Source: Meloidogyne chitwoodi (Eukaryota; Nematoda; Chromadorea; Rhabditida; Meloidogynidae). Taken from it: DNA of 64,000 nucleotides. Positions 10,539-22,509 of the stretch are shown here, piece after piece (the first letter of the stretch is position 1; each line of letters opens with the position of its first letter). The stretch covers positions 372,001-436,000 of the forward strand of contig JACZZP010000017.1 in the NCBI GenBank assembly GCA_015183035.1, given 5' to 3'. The position numbers and the translations under genes are program-made. A model generated the notes under the pieces. The model was not told where the DNA came from and made no database searches. It saw nothing but the letters and a program-made list of their open reading frames with translations.

Positions 10539-13500
10539 ATGTCTTTAATCAACAAAAATGAAAATTTAGAAAAACAATTAGTGGAACAAAATCAAAATGT
10601 GGAGGAGAATAATAAAGAAGACGAGCAAAAGCGCCAACTAGAAGGCTTAAATAATTTATTATTTTCTACAATTTCTGAATATACTAAAATTAGAAATGAA
10701 CATGCAAAGATGTTAGAGCAACAATTATGTCCGATTAGATGTGATATTGAAAGAAGAATTCGTTCAACTGATTTAGGTTTTTTCTTTTATTGTTTTTGGG
10801 TGGGCAAACAATTTTTCTGCCCCTTGGAATCCTTTTTTTATTTAAAGTTTTTTGTGTAGTTATTCACAGAATTTTACTTCTTTTCAGTATGGAATTTAAA
10901 ATTACGAATTTTTAAAAATTACAAGTTATTTTAATCTTTAAAAAATTAGACTGAGTCTGTATTTGTGTACAAAAAGCCTCAGACCAAAAACCTTTTTAAC
11001 CTTCTTTTTTCATTAATTTGATAAATCTAGATAATTTTGACAAAAATAAAATGAGCACGGTTTGTTCTGAATTATTGACTGGATTGTTGCAGAAAGGGCA
11101 TCAATTTAGTGATCTCTGTGAAGCTATTAAAATGAGCTCAGAAAATATAAATCAATTAAAATTGTGCTTCTCTGAATGGAAAAAGGAGTCTGGAAAAATA
11201 CCGAAAGGATTTGGACTAATATCTTCGTCTTTTGACATTGTTAATTTTTTTTTTTAATTTTTGAGAATATTTTAGGAATTTTTTTATTTAGCAAAAACGA
11301 CTTGAACGTATTGAAAATCATTATGATAAATCTTTGAGCGATTTTGAACGTTTAAAAAACGATTTGGACAACTTGGACAAACATTTGAAATTTGACTCAA
11401 ATTTAATCGAAAAGAGGTTTTTATTTTTTTACTAAATTATCGTTTGGGAATATTATATTCTTTTTTTTTGTTTATTTAAAAGAATTGTCCGCATGGGTTT
11501 ATATCTTTAAGTAATTTTAAATTTAATTTTTTGATATTACTTAAAAAAAATTAAAAAAAAATTTTTTTTTAGTTCAACAAAAACTAACGATGTTTTAAGA
11601 CCTCTAGCACAGCATCAATTAATTCGAACAAATGATAACATTACTAAAATATATACAAAGTTGGAAACAAAAATTAGACAGATTCGAACACTTTTTGAAG
11701 AAAAGAAAAATTTTGAAGAAAAAAACAAAAAAGATAAAATTAATTTAAAATATTCTGGTGATGCTGTTGCTGCTTCTTTTTGTGTGCTTAAATTGGAACA
11801 ATTAAATCTTTTTGATGACAACAGCAAAATTGATGTTAATGAAGAAAAAATGATTTTATCCAATTCTTCAACAAATTTTGGGCAAAATTTGTTCAACTTT
11901 TTTAAGGTTTTTTTTATTTAAAATTGTATTTTTATTTTAAAAAAGTGTTTCTAGTGTTTTAAAGATCATCCTTTATCTTTATTTTCTGCTTTTTTGGTAT
12001 TTTTTCATTTTGCGGCCAAAAAGTCCGCAAGTTTTGTCCGCAACTTTTTTATATTTTTTAATTACTTGAGGCTTAAAATCTAAAAATTTTTTTTAAATAT
12101 CATTTCTTCTTTTTTGCCGACCTCAAGATTCTTATTTGCGGAGAAAACTTGCGGACTTTCTCGGTCAATAAATTAAAGCAAAAAATGCATTAAAGATTTG
12201 TTTAAAGTATTCCGAAATAATAAAATTAGGCTAATTTTTAATTTTAATTATTTAAATTAAGAATCATGACCAATACAAAAAACCTTTGGAGAGTAATTGT
12301 ATTCGTAAAATTCAACCAATTCGACCAACTTGTTCTTCAATTAAAGAAAAAGAACAAAAATTAAATATATCTGATGAACAAAAATTAAAAAATGTTCTTT
12401 TAAACGAATTTAAACAACAAAAAAAACCACAAGTTGTGTCTATTGGAGTACAATCGCCTGATCATTTTTTGGCTAAAACAACAACTCTTATTAGTAGTAG
12501 TACACAAAAAGGTTTTTTATTTTTAATTATTTATTCTAATTTTTAGTAAACAAAAATGTTGAAAAAAAGAAAAAAATAATTTGTAATTATTCTCCTTCTC
12601 CTTCTATTATTATTACTAATAATAATAATAATAAAAATGTTTCTCTTCCATCAACAAATACAAATAAAAATATTATTAATATTACTTCTTCTTCTTCTCC
12701 TTCTTCAGTTGTTGTTAATGATGATCTTTTAATAAAAACAACAACAAAACCAAAAACATTATTAAAAGAAAATGAAAATGAAGAAAAAGAAAAAATACAA
12801 AAAAAACAAAAAGAAGGAGAAGAAGAAAAGAAAGAAAAAGAAAAGAAAGAAGAAAAGAAAAAAGAAGATTTTGGTATTAATTTAACAAAAAATGATGATA
12901 ATCAAAATACTAAAAATAATAAATTAATAATAGATGAAGGAATGGAAGATGAAGCAATTGTTGCAATGGGACCAATAGCTAATAATAATAATAATAATTT
13001 AACAACAACATCTAAAGAAGAAGAAAATAAATCAACAATTTCTAATTTTAATTTTAATTTGTTTGTATTTTTTTAATTTTTTAATATTTTTTAATTTAAA
13101 TTAAATTAAATTAAATTTATTTAAATTTTTATTTAAATAATATAGAGGTTTGGGTGCAACTTCAACTCCAATAAATAATAAAAATAATCCTTTTGGATCA
13201 ATTATTTCATCAACTAAACCTTTTATTAATAATAATAATTCTGCTTCTTTATTTGGAAATAATTCTAATAATAATGCTTTTGGTAGTTCAATTAATCAAC
13301 AACAACAACAAAATAGTGGTGCTTTTGGATCTTTTGATAATAATACAATTATAAATTCAGGATCTACAGGTTTATTTTTTATTTTATTTTGAAATTAATT
13401 AATTTAAATTAATTTAAATTAATTTTTTTCTCTAAAAGGTGGTTTTGGTTCTTCTCCTTTCGCTTCTGCTACTGCTCCATCTTTTGGCGCATCCCCTATT

Positions 13501-14249
13501 TTTGGAAAAGCAACTTCTCCTTTTGCTTCTAATAATGTTATTTCTTCTTCTTCTTCAAGTCCTTTTGGTGATAATTTACAACAAAATTCTTCAATTTCTG
13601 TTAGTAAAATTGGGGCAACTAATTCAATGTTTGGTGGAGGAATTAATAATAATAATAATAATGTGTTAGCAACAACAGCAACGGGATTTTCTTCGTAAAT
13701 TAATATATTTTTATTTTTTTTTTATTTTTTTTTAATAGATTTGCTTCAAAATCAACAGCTTTTGGTCAATTAGCAGCACAACAACAACAACAATCTTCTT
13801 CTTCTTCTTCTCTTTTTGGTGGAGGTAATATAATAAATAATTATATAAATAATAATAATATTTCTTCTTCTGAAGGTGCTGATTCTGTTGGAACAACAAA
13901 ATCATTTTTTGGAGGAGGGTTTGTTTGTTTTTTAATTTAATTATTTATTATTTAAATAATTGAGAGAGAGAGAGAGAGAAGAGTTCCTTCCGACCACCCT
14001 ATTATTTTCGAAAATTGGCGGAACTTGAAATTTTTTTTTTTAATTTTTTTGTTGTTTTTTATGTGTACTACTTTGCTTAAATTTAAACAATAATTTTTTT
14101 TTATATATTTATTTTTTTTTTTTAGATTTGGTGGAACTTCTAATATTGGAATTAAACCTGCATTTGGTCAACAAAAATCGTATAAAATTATTTAATTTTT
14201 TTTTTAATTTTAATATTTTAGTTCTGCCTTTACTACATTCCGAAAATGA
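10539..14249 (+). CDS. FG-repeat nucleoporin with N-terminal coiled coil
   Basis: Eleven exons close in phase to 803 residues: 10539-10776, 11031-11239, 11292-11416, 11573-11906, 12262-12511, 12547-13060, 13146-13369, 13439-13694, 13739-13918, 14126-14179, 14222-14249. The first about 300 residues are heptad-like and charged, predicted coiled coil. A Lys/Glu and Asn-rich linker follows. From about residue 557 the protein is an FG domain with PFG, SLFG, AFG, MFGGG and FFGGG motifs in Ser/Thr/Asn/Gln-rich spacers, ending in AFTTFRK. FG domains form the permeability barrier of the nuclear pore. Coiled coil followed by FG region resembles the C-terminal part of Nup214/NPP-14, but no beta-propeller exon is visible upstream, so the exact family member is open. 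The ATG at 10539 is chosen because an acceptor-like TTTAAG lies just 5' of it. Confidence 0.74.
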
Positions 14250-15049
14250 GATGATGAGATATTTTTTTTTATTTAATTTATAAAATTAAATAAATTCAAT
14301 TTATATATATTTTAACACACAAATATACATTTCATTATTAAAAAAATTAATTTTTGTGTTTATACAATTTTTTAAAGTATTAAAAATTTAATTTTCAAAA
14401 AAAAAAATTTTTTTTCTTAAAATACGTTTTATTTTATTGAAAGGGTGGGAATTTATAAAAAATAAAGTTGCTCTAAATAAAGTTGCTAAATTTTAATTAT
14501 TTATTTTAAATAATTTTTGTTTTAAGCCAAGTGAAATATTTAAAAATATATTTATTTTTTAATAAATAAATAATTCAATAATTTTGTATTTTAAATAAAA
14601 TTTGTCTTTGCTTTTTTTATTTAAAAAAAAAATATTTTTAGATTTTTAAAAATTTTTTTTTTAAATAAAGCAAAGCTATTGTACACACGCTATCTATTAA
14701 TTAAAAATAATTTTTTTTAATTTATTTTTAAATAATTAAATGTTTTTTTGTTTTTAAATTTTTATTGTTTGTTTAAATTAATTTTTATAATTTTTAATAT
14801 TTATTTTTGTTTTATTTTAAATATTTATGTCTTGTTTCCTTATTAAATTAATTTTTTTATTTTATTTATTCTTGTTTTTTTAGTTTCTCTTAATTCTTGT
14901 TTTCTAAATATTTTTATTTGGTAAATTCTGATTTTTGTATTTCTGTTAGGTTTAAACAAATTCTGATTTTATGTTTTATTAATTCTGATTTTTGTATTTT
15001 CTAAGTTTTATTAATTCTGATTTTAAAACTTAAGTTCACAAACATAAAA
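14250..15049. other. Spacer, T-rich, with TCTGATT words
   Basis: AT homopolymer-rich sequence with no coding evidence. Several AATTCTGATTTT words occur at 14925-15030. A TTAAG acceptor-like site immediately precedes the receptor ATG at 15050. Confidence 0.5.
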
Positions 15050-16577
15050 ATGAATATCTCCTCAACAACAACACAAAATAATACCTGTATTGTATTATCT
15101 CCATTTGCTTACTCATTATTACAAATATTTTCTACTAATGTAGTAGCTTCTCATATTATTGCTGCAATTATTGGAATACCTTCTGCTTTGCTTTATATTT
15201 TTGAATTAATTATTTTATTTAAATATTGGAAAGAATTTAAATCTTCATTTTTTGTTCTTTTTATTCTTAGAGCTATTATTGTAAATTATTTTTATTATTT
15301 ATTTAATTTTTTTAAGTGTCTAACAAACTTCTTCTTTTCCTATATGAATCAAAGGTTCCTTAAACTTGGTTGGTTTATCCCTATTTATCAACAAATGCCT
15401 ACTTTTGTACTTGCCATTTTCTACTTTTTCATTTACTATCCTTTTCATGTTGAAAATATTATTAGTGTTTTACTTATAATTAACAGACTTACTTCAATTG
15501 TTTTTCCGCTAGAATATGAGCTGGTTAACTTTAATAATAATTTTATATTTCTTATCATTAAGATTTGGAAAAAGTCTCGAATGATTGCAGTAGTACTGTT
15601 TTCCTATTTGGCACCTCTAGCAGTTACAATTCATATTTTTCAATATAATGTTTATTTAAAGCAGATAAAGCCTAATGGTTGTATGCTTTCATATTCTGCT
15701 TTAACTGGGAGTAATTTAATTGTAAGTTTTGATTATTTATTTTAAAATATTTTTTGTTCTTATAGTTCAATATTAAGGGATTTATTAATGGTCAACAATT
15801 GTTTGGACCATTCTATTCAAGCAACAATGGTGTTGCAACACTAGCCTCTTTCCTTTTTATGGGTATTACAATAATTTTAAATATTTACACTTTAATACGT
15901 TATAAACAAAAACATAATATTCCTCAAAACAATCCTCAATTATCCGCTAATAAATTAAAAGTTGAGCGCAGAATTACAGTTTATGTTTTTGTCACATTTT
16001 TTGGTCAATTACTTGTTTCCATTTTTATGGTAAAACTTGAAAAAACAAACATTAAAATCAGAATAAATTTTAAGATAACATGGTATACGGTATCATCTCC
16101 ATTAAAACCATATTTTGACGTTGATACTTACAATATTACTAATTTTGCAGTTCAAAATCAGAGTAAGTTTATTTATTTAACCTTTAAAACTTCTGATTTT
16201 TGTATTTTAATTAAAACTTCTGATTTTGTATTTTAATAAAAACTTCCGATTTTTGCATTTTAATAAAAACTTCTGATGTTTATAAATTTACAGGCCCTTG
16301 GGTAATTGATATTTCTACTATCGCATTGCCTGCTTGGTTTATGCTTTGGGCTAATGATCGTTTGAAACAAGCAATTTTTCGTCTACTTTTTAATGCTAAA
16401 GTTAACGTTCTTCACTTTTTTGGTTATAAAAAACAATCTTTGGTTACAGTCTTTGATATTAGCAATTTACCAAATATTAATCAAAAAAGAATTTCAATTC
16501 AAAAAACATTGGCCAGTGATGTTAGAAAAAATCTAACAAATACATTAAATAAAAATGAAGACCCCAGAGGAGTTTAA
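15050..16577 (+). CDS. Serpentine chemoreceptor, Srg-like seven-helix GPCR
   Basis: Six exons give 410 residues: 15050-15280, 15317-15523, 15563-15721, 15766-16029, 16075-16162, 16294-16577. Three introns are only 36, 39 and 45 nt long and in frame, so they read through as false coding sequence. They are called introns because removing them restores the Srg pattern: IGIPSALLYIFELIILF in helix 1, SSFFVLFILRAII in helix 2, then NRLTSIVFPLEYEL joined directly to IWKKSRM after helix 3. The final exon carries SPWVIDISTIALPAWFML, the seventh helix, followed by a basic cytoplasmic tail. Srg receptors are nematode-specific chemosensory GPCR candidates; the ligand is unknown. The 3' end lies about 210 bp before the next gene on the same strand. 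Confidence 0.75.
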
Positions 16578-16789
16578 TATTTCTAACTCAACGTTTTAAT
16601 AATTATTTTAATAAAAAATAAAAATAATTAAATACTAATGTTCAATAAAACAATGTTTAAATAAATAAATAAATATATTCAGTTGTGCAAATAAAAAAAA
16701 ATAAAAATATAATAATTGTTTCATTTACTAAAAGAAAAACAAGGCTTTTATTGTCTAATAATGTCCAAAAATTATTAAAAAAATATCCA

Positions 16790-17601
16790 ATGTTTTCTCC
16801 TTATTTTATAATTTTTCTATTATTTTATTTTTTTAATTTTTCAAAATGTCAAGAAAATTTACCTTTTTCATTATCACAAATAGAAGACCTTGAAAGACAT
16901 TCTAAAAGACATAAAAGTACTAAAAAGCCAAAAATAATAATTTTTAAAATTACAAAAACAACAAAATTACCTTTAATTGGTAAAGAAAAGTAAGGGAAAA
17001 ATTTTAAAAAATTAAAATTAATTTTAATTTATAGTAATGAACATAATCCAAGAATTGGACCAATAATTTTACCGAAAGATTCTTTTGAAATATGGCCTGA
17101 ACATAAGGGAAAGAAAAATGAAATTTATGATAATAAAAGTAAAATAAATTGATAAAATTAAAAAAAAATATTTTTTTAATTTTAAAGTCACTCCAGCCCC
17201 TAATAAAGCAAAAAATTGTCAATCACTTGCAAAGTATTGCAACCATCGTTCTTATAGACGAATATTACAAAGGTTTTTTTTATATTTTTTAAAAATTAAG
17301 AAGGAAAAATTATTTGAAAATTTAAAAAGTAATTTTTTTAAATTAAGAAAAATTGAAATTTTAATTTTTTTTTTAAATATCAAAATTTCAAAAATTTTCA
17401 GTTCAGGCATTGCCAAACAACCTGTGGAAGAGATGATTGTTTAGATCAAAGAGGAGATCTGTAAGAAGAAAAATTAAACTTTATTTTATTATTTATTTTA
17501 GTTGTTTACATTGGGAAAACAGTGGATTCTGTAAACATCCATTTTATAAAAAAATGCGTTGGAAATGTTCGCGAACATGTGGACTTTGTAAAATAAATTA
17601 A
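16790..17601 (+). CDS. Secreted protein with two ShK-type cysteine domains
   Basis: Five exons close in phase to 180 residues: 16790-16989, 17035-17138, 17188-17272, 17407-17460, 17502-17601. The ATG at 16790 begins a strong signal peptide (MFSPYFIIFLLFYFF, ending near FSKCQ). A basic linker of about 90 residues follows, then two adjacent ShKT domains. The first is NCQSLAKYC..HCQTTCGRDDC and the second is CLHWENSGFCKHP..KMRWKCSRTCGLC, which has the classic C-terminal MxxxCxxTCGxC signature. Nematodes use ShKT domains in many secreted proteins, including cuticle, peroxidase-linked and host-interaction proteins. Here no catalytic domain accompanies them. The second acceptor at 17406 is chosen over one 5 nt upstream because the latter gives an immediate stop. 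An upstream in-frame extension lacks an ATG. Confidence 0.85.
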
Positions 17602-18160
17602 AATGTGTTTTTATTGTTTTTATTTGTTTATAAAATACATAAGTGTTTTTTTCGTATTCTGATTATGGTTCTATTATTTTTAAAATTCTGATTTTTATTT
17701 AATTTCATTTTAATTTTTAAATTCTGATTTTTTAATTAATGTTTTTTTTTAATTCTGATTTTTCTTTGTTTAAATTCTGATTTTTCTATTTTTAATTCTG
17801 ATATTTATTTTTCAATAAATTCTGTTTTTAAATTCTGATTAATTGTTCTTTTTCCCCTCTTTTCTTCTTACTAATATTTAATCCTTTTTATTCGTTTACT
17901 TTTCTTCTAGTCTCTTACTCTTTCTTAAAGAATTTTATTTATGATTCATTTTTATTTTTAGCTATTTTCACATTATTTAACCTTTTATTTATTTTAAACA
18001 GCTGTATTTTTATTTTTTTACTTTTATTTTCAAAGAAACAAATTTATTTTTATTTTTTAATTATTTTTCTTATTTTTACTTATTCAATAAAATAAAAATA
18101 AAATTCAATTTTGACAATAATAATATTAAATAATTTTTAAAATTTAAGATTAAAAAAATA
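17602..18160. other. Spacer with AATTCTGATT cluster
   Basis: No gene is seen. Between about 17650 and 17845 there are around nine TTCTGATT words spaced irregularly in T-rich DNA. The remainder is homopolymeric. An AATTTAAG acceptor-like site at 18141-18148 lies 5' of the TTR start codon. Confidence 0.5.
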
Positions 18161-19015
18161 ATGAAAAGATTTACTCAAATTATATTTTTATTTTTGTCAA
18201 TAATTTTAGTAATAGTAAATTCATTTCGTCAACAAACGATAGGAATTAGAGGTCGTTTAATGTGTGGTAATCAACCTTTGAAGGACACACAAGTAAAGCT
18301 ATGGAACAAACATTCTTTGGGTAATTTTTAAAAAAAATCCGCAAAATTTTTGCGGACAAAAATTTTTGTCCGCAAAATTTAAAAATTTTTTAAAGGAAAT
18401 GATAACCAACTTTCTGCCATCAAAACAGACAAAAACGGCAATTTTGAGTTACAGGGAGGAGTTGGGCAAATAACCAAAATGGATGTTCATTTTAAAATTT
18501 ATCATGACTGTAATGATGGAATTAAGGTATAATTAATTATTTAAAAAAATTAATTTTTTTTTATTTTTTAAATTTAGCCATGTCAAAGGAAAATTGACCT
18601 TGGTAAGTATTTATTTATTTTGAATCATTTAATCTTTTCTCTTTTACCTACAAATGGTCAAATGGTCAAAAGGACATAATGGTCAGACAGTCAACAATTA
18701 AGCTTAAATTACTTTATTGAAGATTTCTTACTGAATGACCATTATGTCCCAGTGACCATTTATAGATAAAGAGGAGAAATATTGGAAAAGATGGGAAAAT
18801 GTGTTAAATAGAGAGAGCGTCCTTTTTTTTAATTTATAACAAAATTTCTAGGAGTGCCAGTAGAATATATCACACGATCTGATAAAGTTAATAAATGGTT
18901 TGAGGCGGGTACCATGAATATGGTAAAAATTAATTTAAAATAAATAAATAAATTAATTAATTTTTTTAAAAAGGAATTTAAATATCCTGATGAAGAACGA
19001 AGCTGTATTAATTAA
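18161..19015 (+). CDS. Transthyretin-like (TTR/TTL family) secreted protein
   Basis: Five exons close in phase to 142 residues: 18161-18320, 18396-18526, a 25-nt exon 18578-18602, 18852-18922, 18974-19015. A signal peptide ([19 protein letters not shown]) is followed by the family hallmark [20 protein letters not shown], then [35 protein letters not shown] and a C-terminal EERSCIN. The four Cys of the family (MCG, HDC, PC, SC) are present and length is typical. TTR-like proteins are a large nematode family of extracellular proteins; some bridge apoptotic cells or are secreted by parasites, but the ligand of this one is unknown. Confidence 0.93.
18640..18775. repeat. Long hairpin element in TTR intron
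   Basis: The arm CTCTTTTACCTACAAATGGTC ... GGACATAATGGTCAG (18640-18687) pairs with CTGAATGACCATTATGTCC ... TGACCATTTATAGATAAAGAG (18731-18775). The loop is about 45 nt. It fits a small foldback/MITE insertion in the intron 18603-18851. Confidence 0.8.
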
Positions 19016-19075
19016 TGAAAAAATTTATATTTTATAAACAATATAAAAAAATATTTTTTTTTAATTAAAATTTAA

Positions 19076-22000
19076 TTAAATTTTGGCTTGATTTTCTTCT
19101 TTAAAATTTTCATCTATTTTTGAATGCGAAAGTAATGATTTTTGGCTTTGTTCATATTTTATTGAATTTTGATTATGTAAAGGAAGGTTTACACCTTTCC
19201 AAGTACAAGCAAACGAAATCCTTAAAAAATAAAATTATTTTTTATTTTTTTTTTTTAAATTTTAACCTTTTTTGTTCTGGACTTTGTCTTTGTTTAAAAA
19301 GAAGACTGACAGAAAAACCAATTATTAAAACAAGAATTAAGCCTAAAAATTAATTTTTTAATAAAATTGAGATCCTCTAAATATATTAATAATGTTTTTT
19401 CTACCTAGAAGTTTTGTTATATAGTTCATTAAAAAAATTAATTTTTACTTACCAACAGTGGCATAAGCAAAAGGAGAAAGTCTGCTTAACATTAAACTTT
19501 GAGGATGACCGTAAAAGAAATTAATATTGTTTTGTCTAGAATATTCTTCATATCTGGCATAAAAATAAAATTTAAATATAAACGGACAAATAAAATACAG
19601 AAAAAATAATTCTGATTGAACTGTATTTGTTCCGGTAAAGAGTAATAGAAAATACATAAGCATATAAAAAATTCTGGTTTTGTTTTTATATAATTCTGGT
19701 TTTGTTTTTAGATAATTCTGGTTTTGTTTTTAGATAATTCTGGTTTTGTTTTTATATAATTTGTTTTTATATAATTCTGCTTTTGTTTTTAGATATTCTG
19801 GTTTTGTTTTATATATAGAATTCTGGTTTCTTTTTATAAAATTAATTTTAATATACTTACCTTAAATTTCTTGTCAAAGTCTCCATTTCATCATATTTTA
19901 AACATCCAGCAGAAGTATTATTATTTAATTCAATTTTATTAGAAGAAATAACAAAATTTCGATAAGGATTATTTAAATTTGAAAATATACAAATAATTAT
20001 CATAACAAAAATTCCAATTCCTAACCCAAAAAATGCACCAATTTTATTTGCCTTTGGAAAAAATATTCCAAGGAAAAAAAGGCCAACAAGAGGGCCCGAA
20101 ATTGCACCTAACATTGTTAATATTATTTGAAATATTCCTCCAAAATTGGAACAGGCAAAAGCCATCGAAGTTGCTAAAATTCCGAAAAATACCTGAAATT
20201 AAAAAAAAATAAAATTATTCTAATAGAAAGACACTGAAATAAATTTTTTGACAATATTTAAAAAAAACTTACAGAAATTATTTTCATTAAAATTGATGTT
20301 CTATTATTATTTAATTTCTTCCCAAAAGTTGTATCTTTGATAAAATCCTCCCATAAGACGGCAGTTAAGGAATTAATTCCAGAACTTACTGTACTAAGTG
20401 TAGCAGAAAATATAGTTGCTAAGAAGAGTCCAGGTAGTCCAGGAATACCATCCGAAAAATTAAAAAAAATTAATTAAATAATTTACTAATTTAAATATTA
20501 CCAAAAATTCTATTAGCTAATAAAATAGTCAATTGATCTATTGTTTGTACATCTTTAAATCCAACAGGGTCACAACCCTGGAAAAAGGCAACCATAAGAA
20601 ATCCAATATAAGTTATCATTAATTCTAAATATTTTTTTTGTTTAAAAAATAATTATTTAAAAAAGTCTAACGTATAATTATATTGGCAGGAATAGTTAAA
20701 TTTAATACGTGACGAGCAGTTTGCAATGTTGACATTGAACAATACTTTAAAAATAAAATAAATTTCAGAATATTTTCAGAATTAATTTCAGAATCTTTCA
20801 GAATATTTTTCAGAATTAATTTCAGAATCTTTCAGAATATTTTTAAGAATTTTTCAGAATTAATTTCAGAATATTTTTCAGAATTTTTCAGAATTAATTT
20901 CAGAATATTTTTCAGAATATTTTCAGAATTAATTTCAGAATCTTTCAGAATTAATTTCAGAATCTTTCTGAATATTTTTCAGAATTAATTTCAGAATTGT
21001 TCAGAAATAATTTCAGAATATTCTTCAGAATTGTTCAGAATTAATTTCAGAATCTTTCAGAATATTTTTCAGAATTGTTCAGATTGTTTTCTCAAGATAT
21101 TTCAAGCTTTGAATATTCCCAAGCTGTCTAAAAAAGACTTTAATTACCCTTTGCATAGCCATTTGATTAAGACCATAAATACAAGTCCATGTAGTAATTC
21201 CTCCAATAATTTCTACCCAAAGATTACTATACTAAATAAATAAAAATAAATTAATTAATAAATTAAATTTAATTATTTTTATACCTGTAAAAGTGAAGGA
21301 TTAATAATTAATCCTTGCCAAATTCTTCCAGTTTTTTTATTTATTTGAAAAACATTGTTAAATCCACCTTTTAAATATAATAAAAAAATTAAAATTTTAA
21401 ACCTGCTTCAATTGTTCCTTTAACAATAATTATGCCTAAACCCAAATAAATAAATGATGCTTGAAGTGTGTCTGTCCTTTATTTAATATTAACTTGTTTG
21501 TTTATTTTTTAGTTTAAGTATTAAAAAATCAGAATTTGTTAGAATATTGTGTTAATTAAATTAAAAATCAGAATTTACAAAAGTCAGAATTTATAAAAAA
21601 TCAGAATTTATAAAAGTCAGAATTTATAAAAATCACAAAAATCAGAATTTCTAAAAAACAATTTATAGAAAATTCTGATTTTTAAAAATTCTTTTATTTA
21701 ATTTCAAAAAATCAGAACAATAAACATTTTTTATTTATTTAAAAAATAAAATACCAAATCACTGCTTTAATTCCCCCTGCAGCCGTATAAAATGTTGAAA
21801 CAAAACCAACAATTAAAATAAAAGGCCATAAAGAAAGTTGAGTTACTCCAGAAAGTGCTATTGAAGGAGCATAAATAACTACCTAAAAATTAATTAAAAA
21901 ATAAAAAAAATTTAAATTTTTAAATAAAAATATTTACAGCCATATAAATAAGTGTATTTAAGATAAAAATAAGTGTAGCAATTCTTCTGAGTGTTTTGCT

Positions 22001-22509
22001 ATGAAAACGAATTTCAAAATATTCGTAAGCATTGAGGCACTAATTAAAAATTATTTTTATCATTCGGAATATGTTCAGAATTTTTTATATTTTTCAGAAT
22101 TAATTCAAAAATTTTCAGAATTAATTCCAGAATTTTTCAGAATATTTTTATAATTTTTCAGATTTTTTACCTTAATTTTATAAAAAATAGGAATAAAAAA
22201 TATTCCAATTAATGGAAAAGCTAAAGTTCCAGACATAATATAAATAAACATTCCAGAGCCTTTAGTATAAATTTCAGCAGGAACCCCCAATAAACCAATG
22301 CCAGAAACAAAAGTTGTTAATAAAGATAAACAAACAGGTAAAACTGGTAATTTTCTTCCTCCATCAAGAAAATCGCCAGTTTTTGAATTTTGTTGTTGTT
22401 GTTCATTATTTAAATTAAAGGAAAACCTCCCAATTCCATGATATAAACCAACAAAAAGTGATAAAAGCAAAAATATACCAAAAATACCAAAATCAATTAA
22501 TTGAAACAT
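19076..22509 (-). CDS. SLC5-family sodium/solute symporter
   Basis: Thirteen exons give 612 residues: 22509-22171, 22039-21938, 21882-21755, 21476-21403, 21367-21285, 21231-21148, 20744-20672, 20624-20502, 20451-20273, 20192-19861, 19553-19453, 19342-19267, 19220-19076. Family signatures are [20 protein letters not shown] near the N terminus, [15 protein letters not shown] in helix 4, [14 protein letters not shown], and [20 protein letters not shown] followed by [16 protein letters not shown], the Na2-site helix. Several further helices and a cytoplasmic tail follow. This pattern is closest to the SMCT/SMVT branch (SLC5A8, SLC5A12, SLC5A6), which carries monocarboxylates, iodide or vitamins with sodium. 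The substrate cannot be fixed here. One junction, before 20451, lacks an AG acceptor (GG instead); see findings. Confidence 0.87.
20760..21090. repeat. TTTCAGAAT satellite-like array in symporter intron
   Basis: More than 20 imperfect copies of TTTCAGAATNTTT / CAGAATTAATTTCAGAAT fill the intron between exons 21231-21148 and 20744-20672. The repeat supplies many acceptor-like TTTCAG strings, which may confuse gene finders. Confidence 0.9.

Noticed and set aside
16685..16789. N-terminal extension of the ShK protein
   Set aside because: It begins with GTG rather than ATG and would bury the strong signal peptide that starts at 16790.
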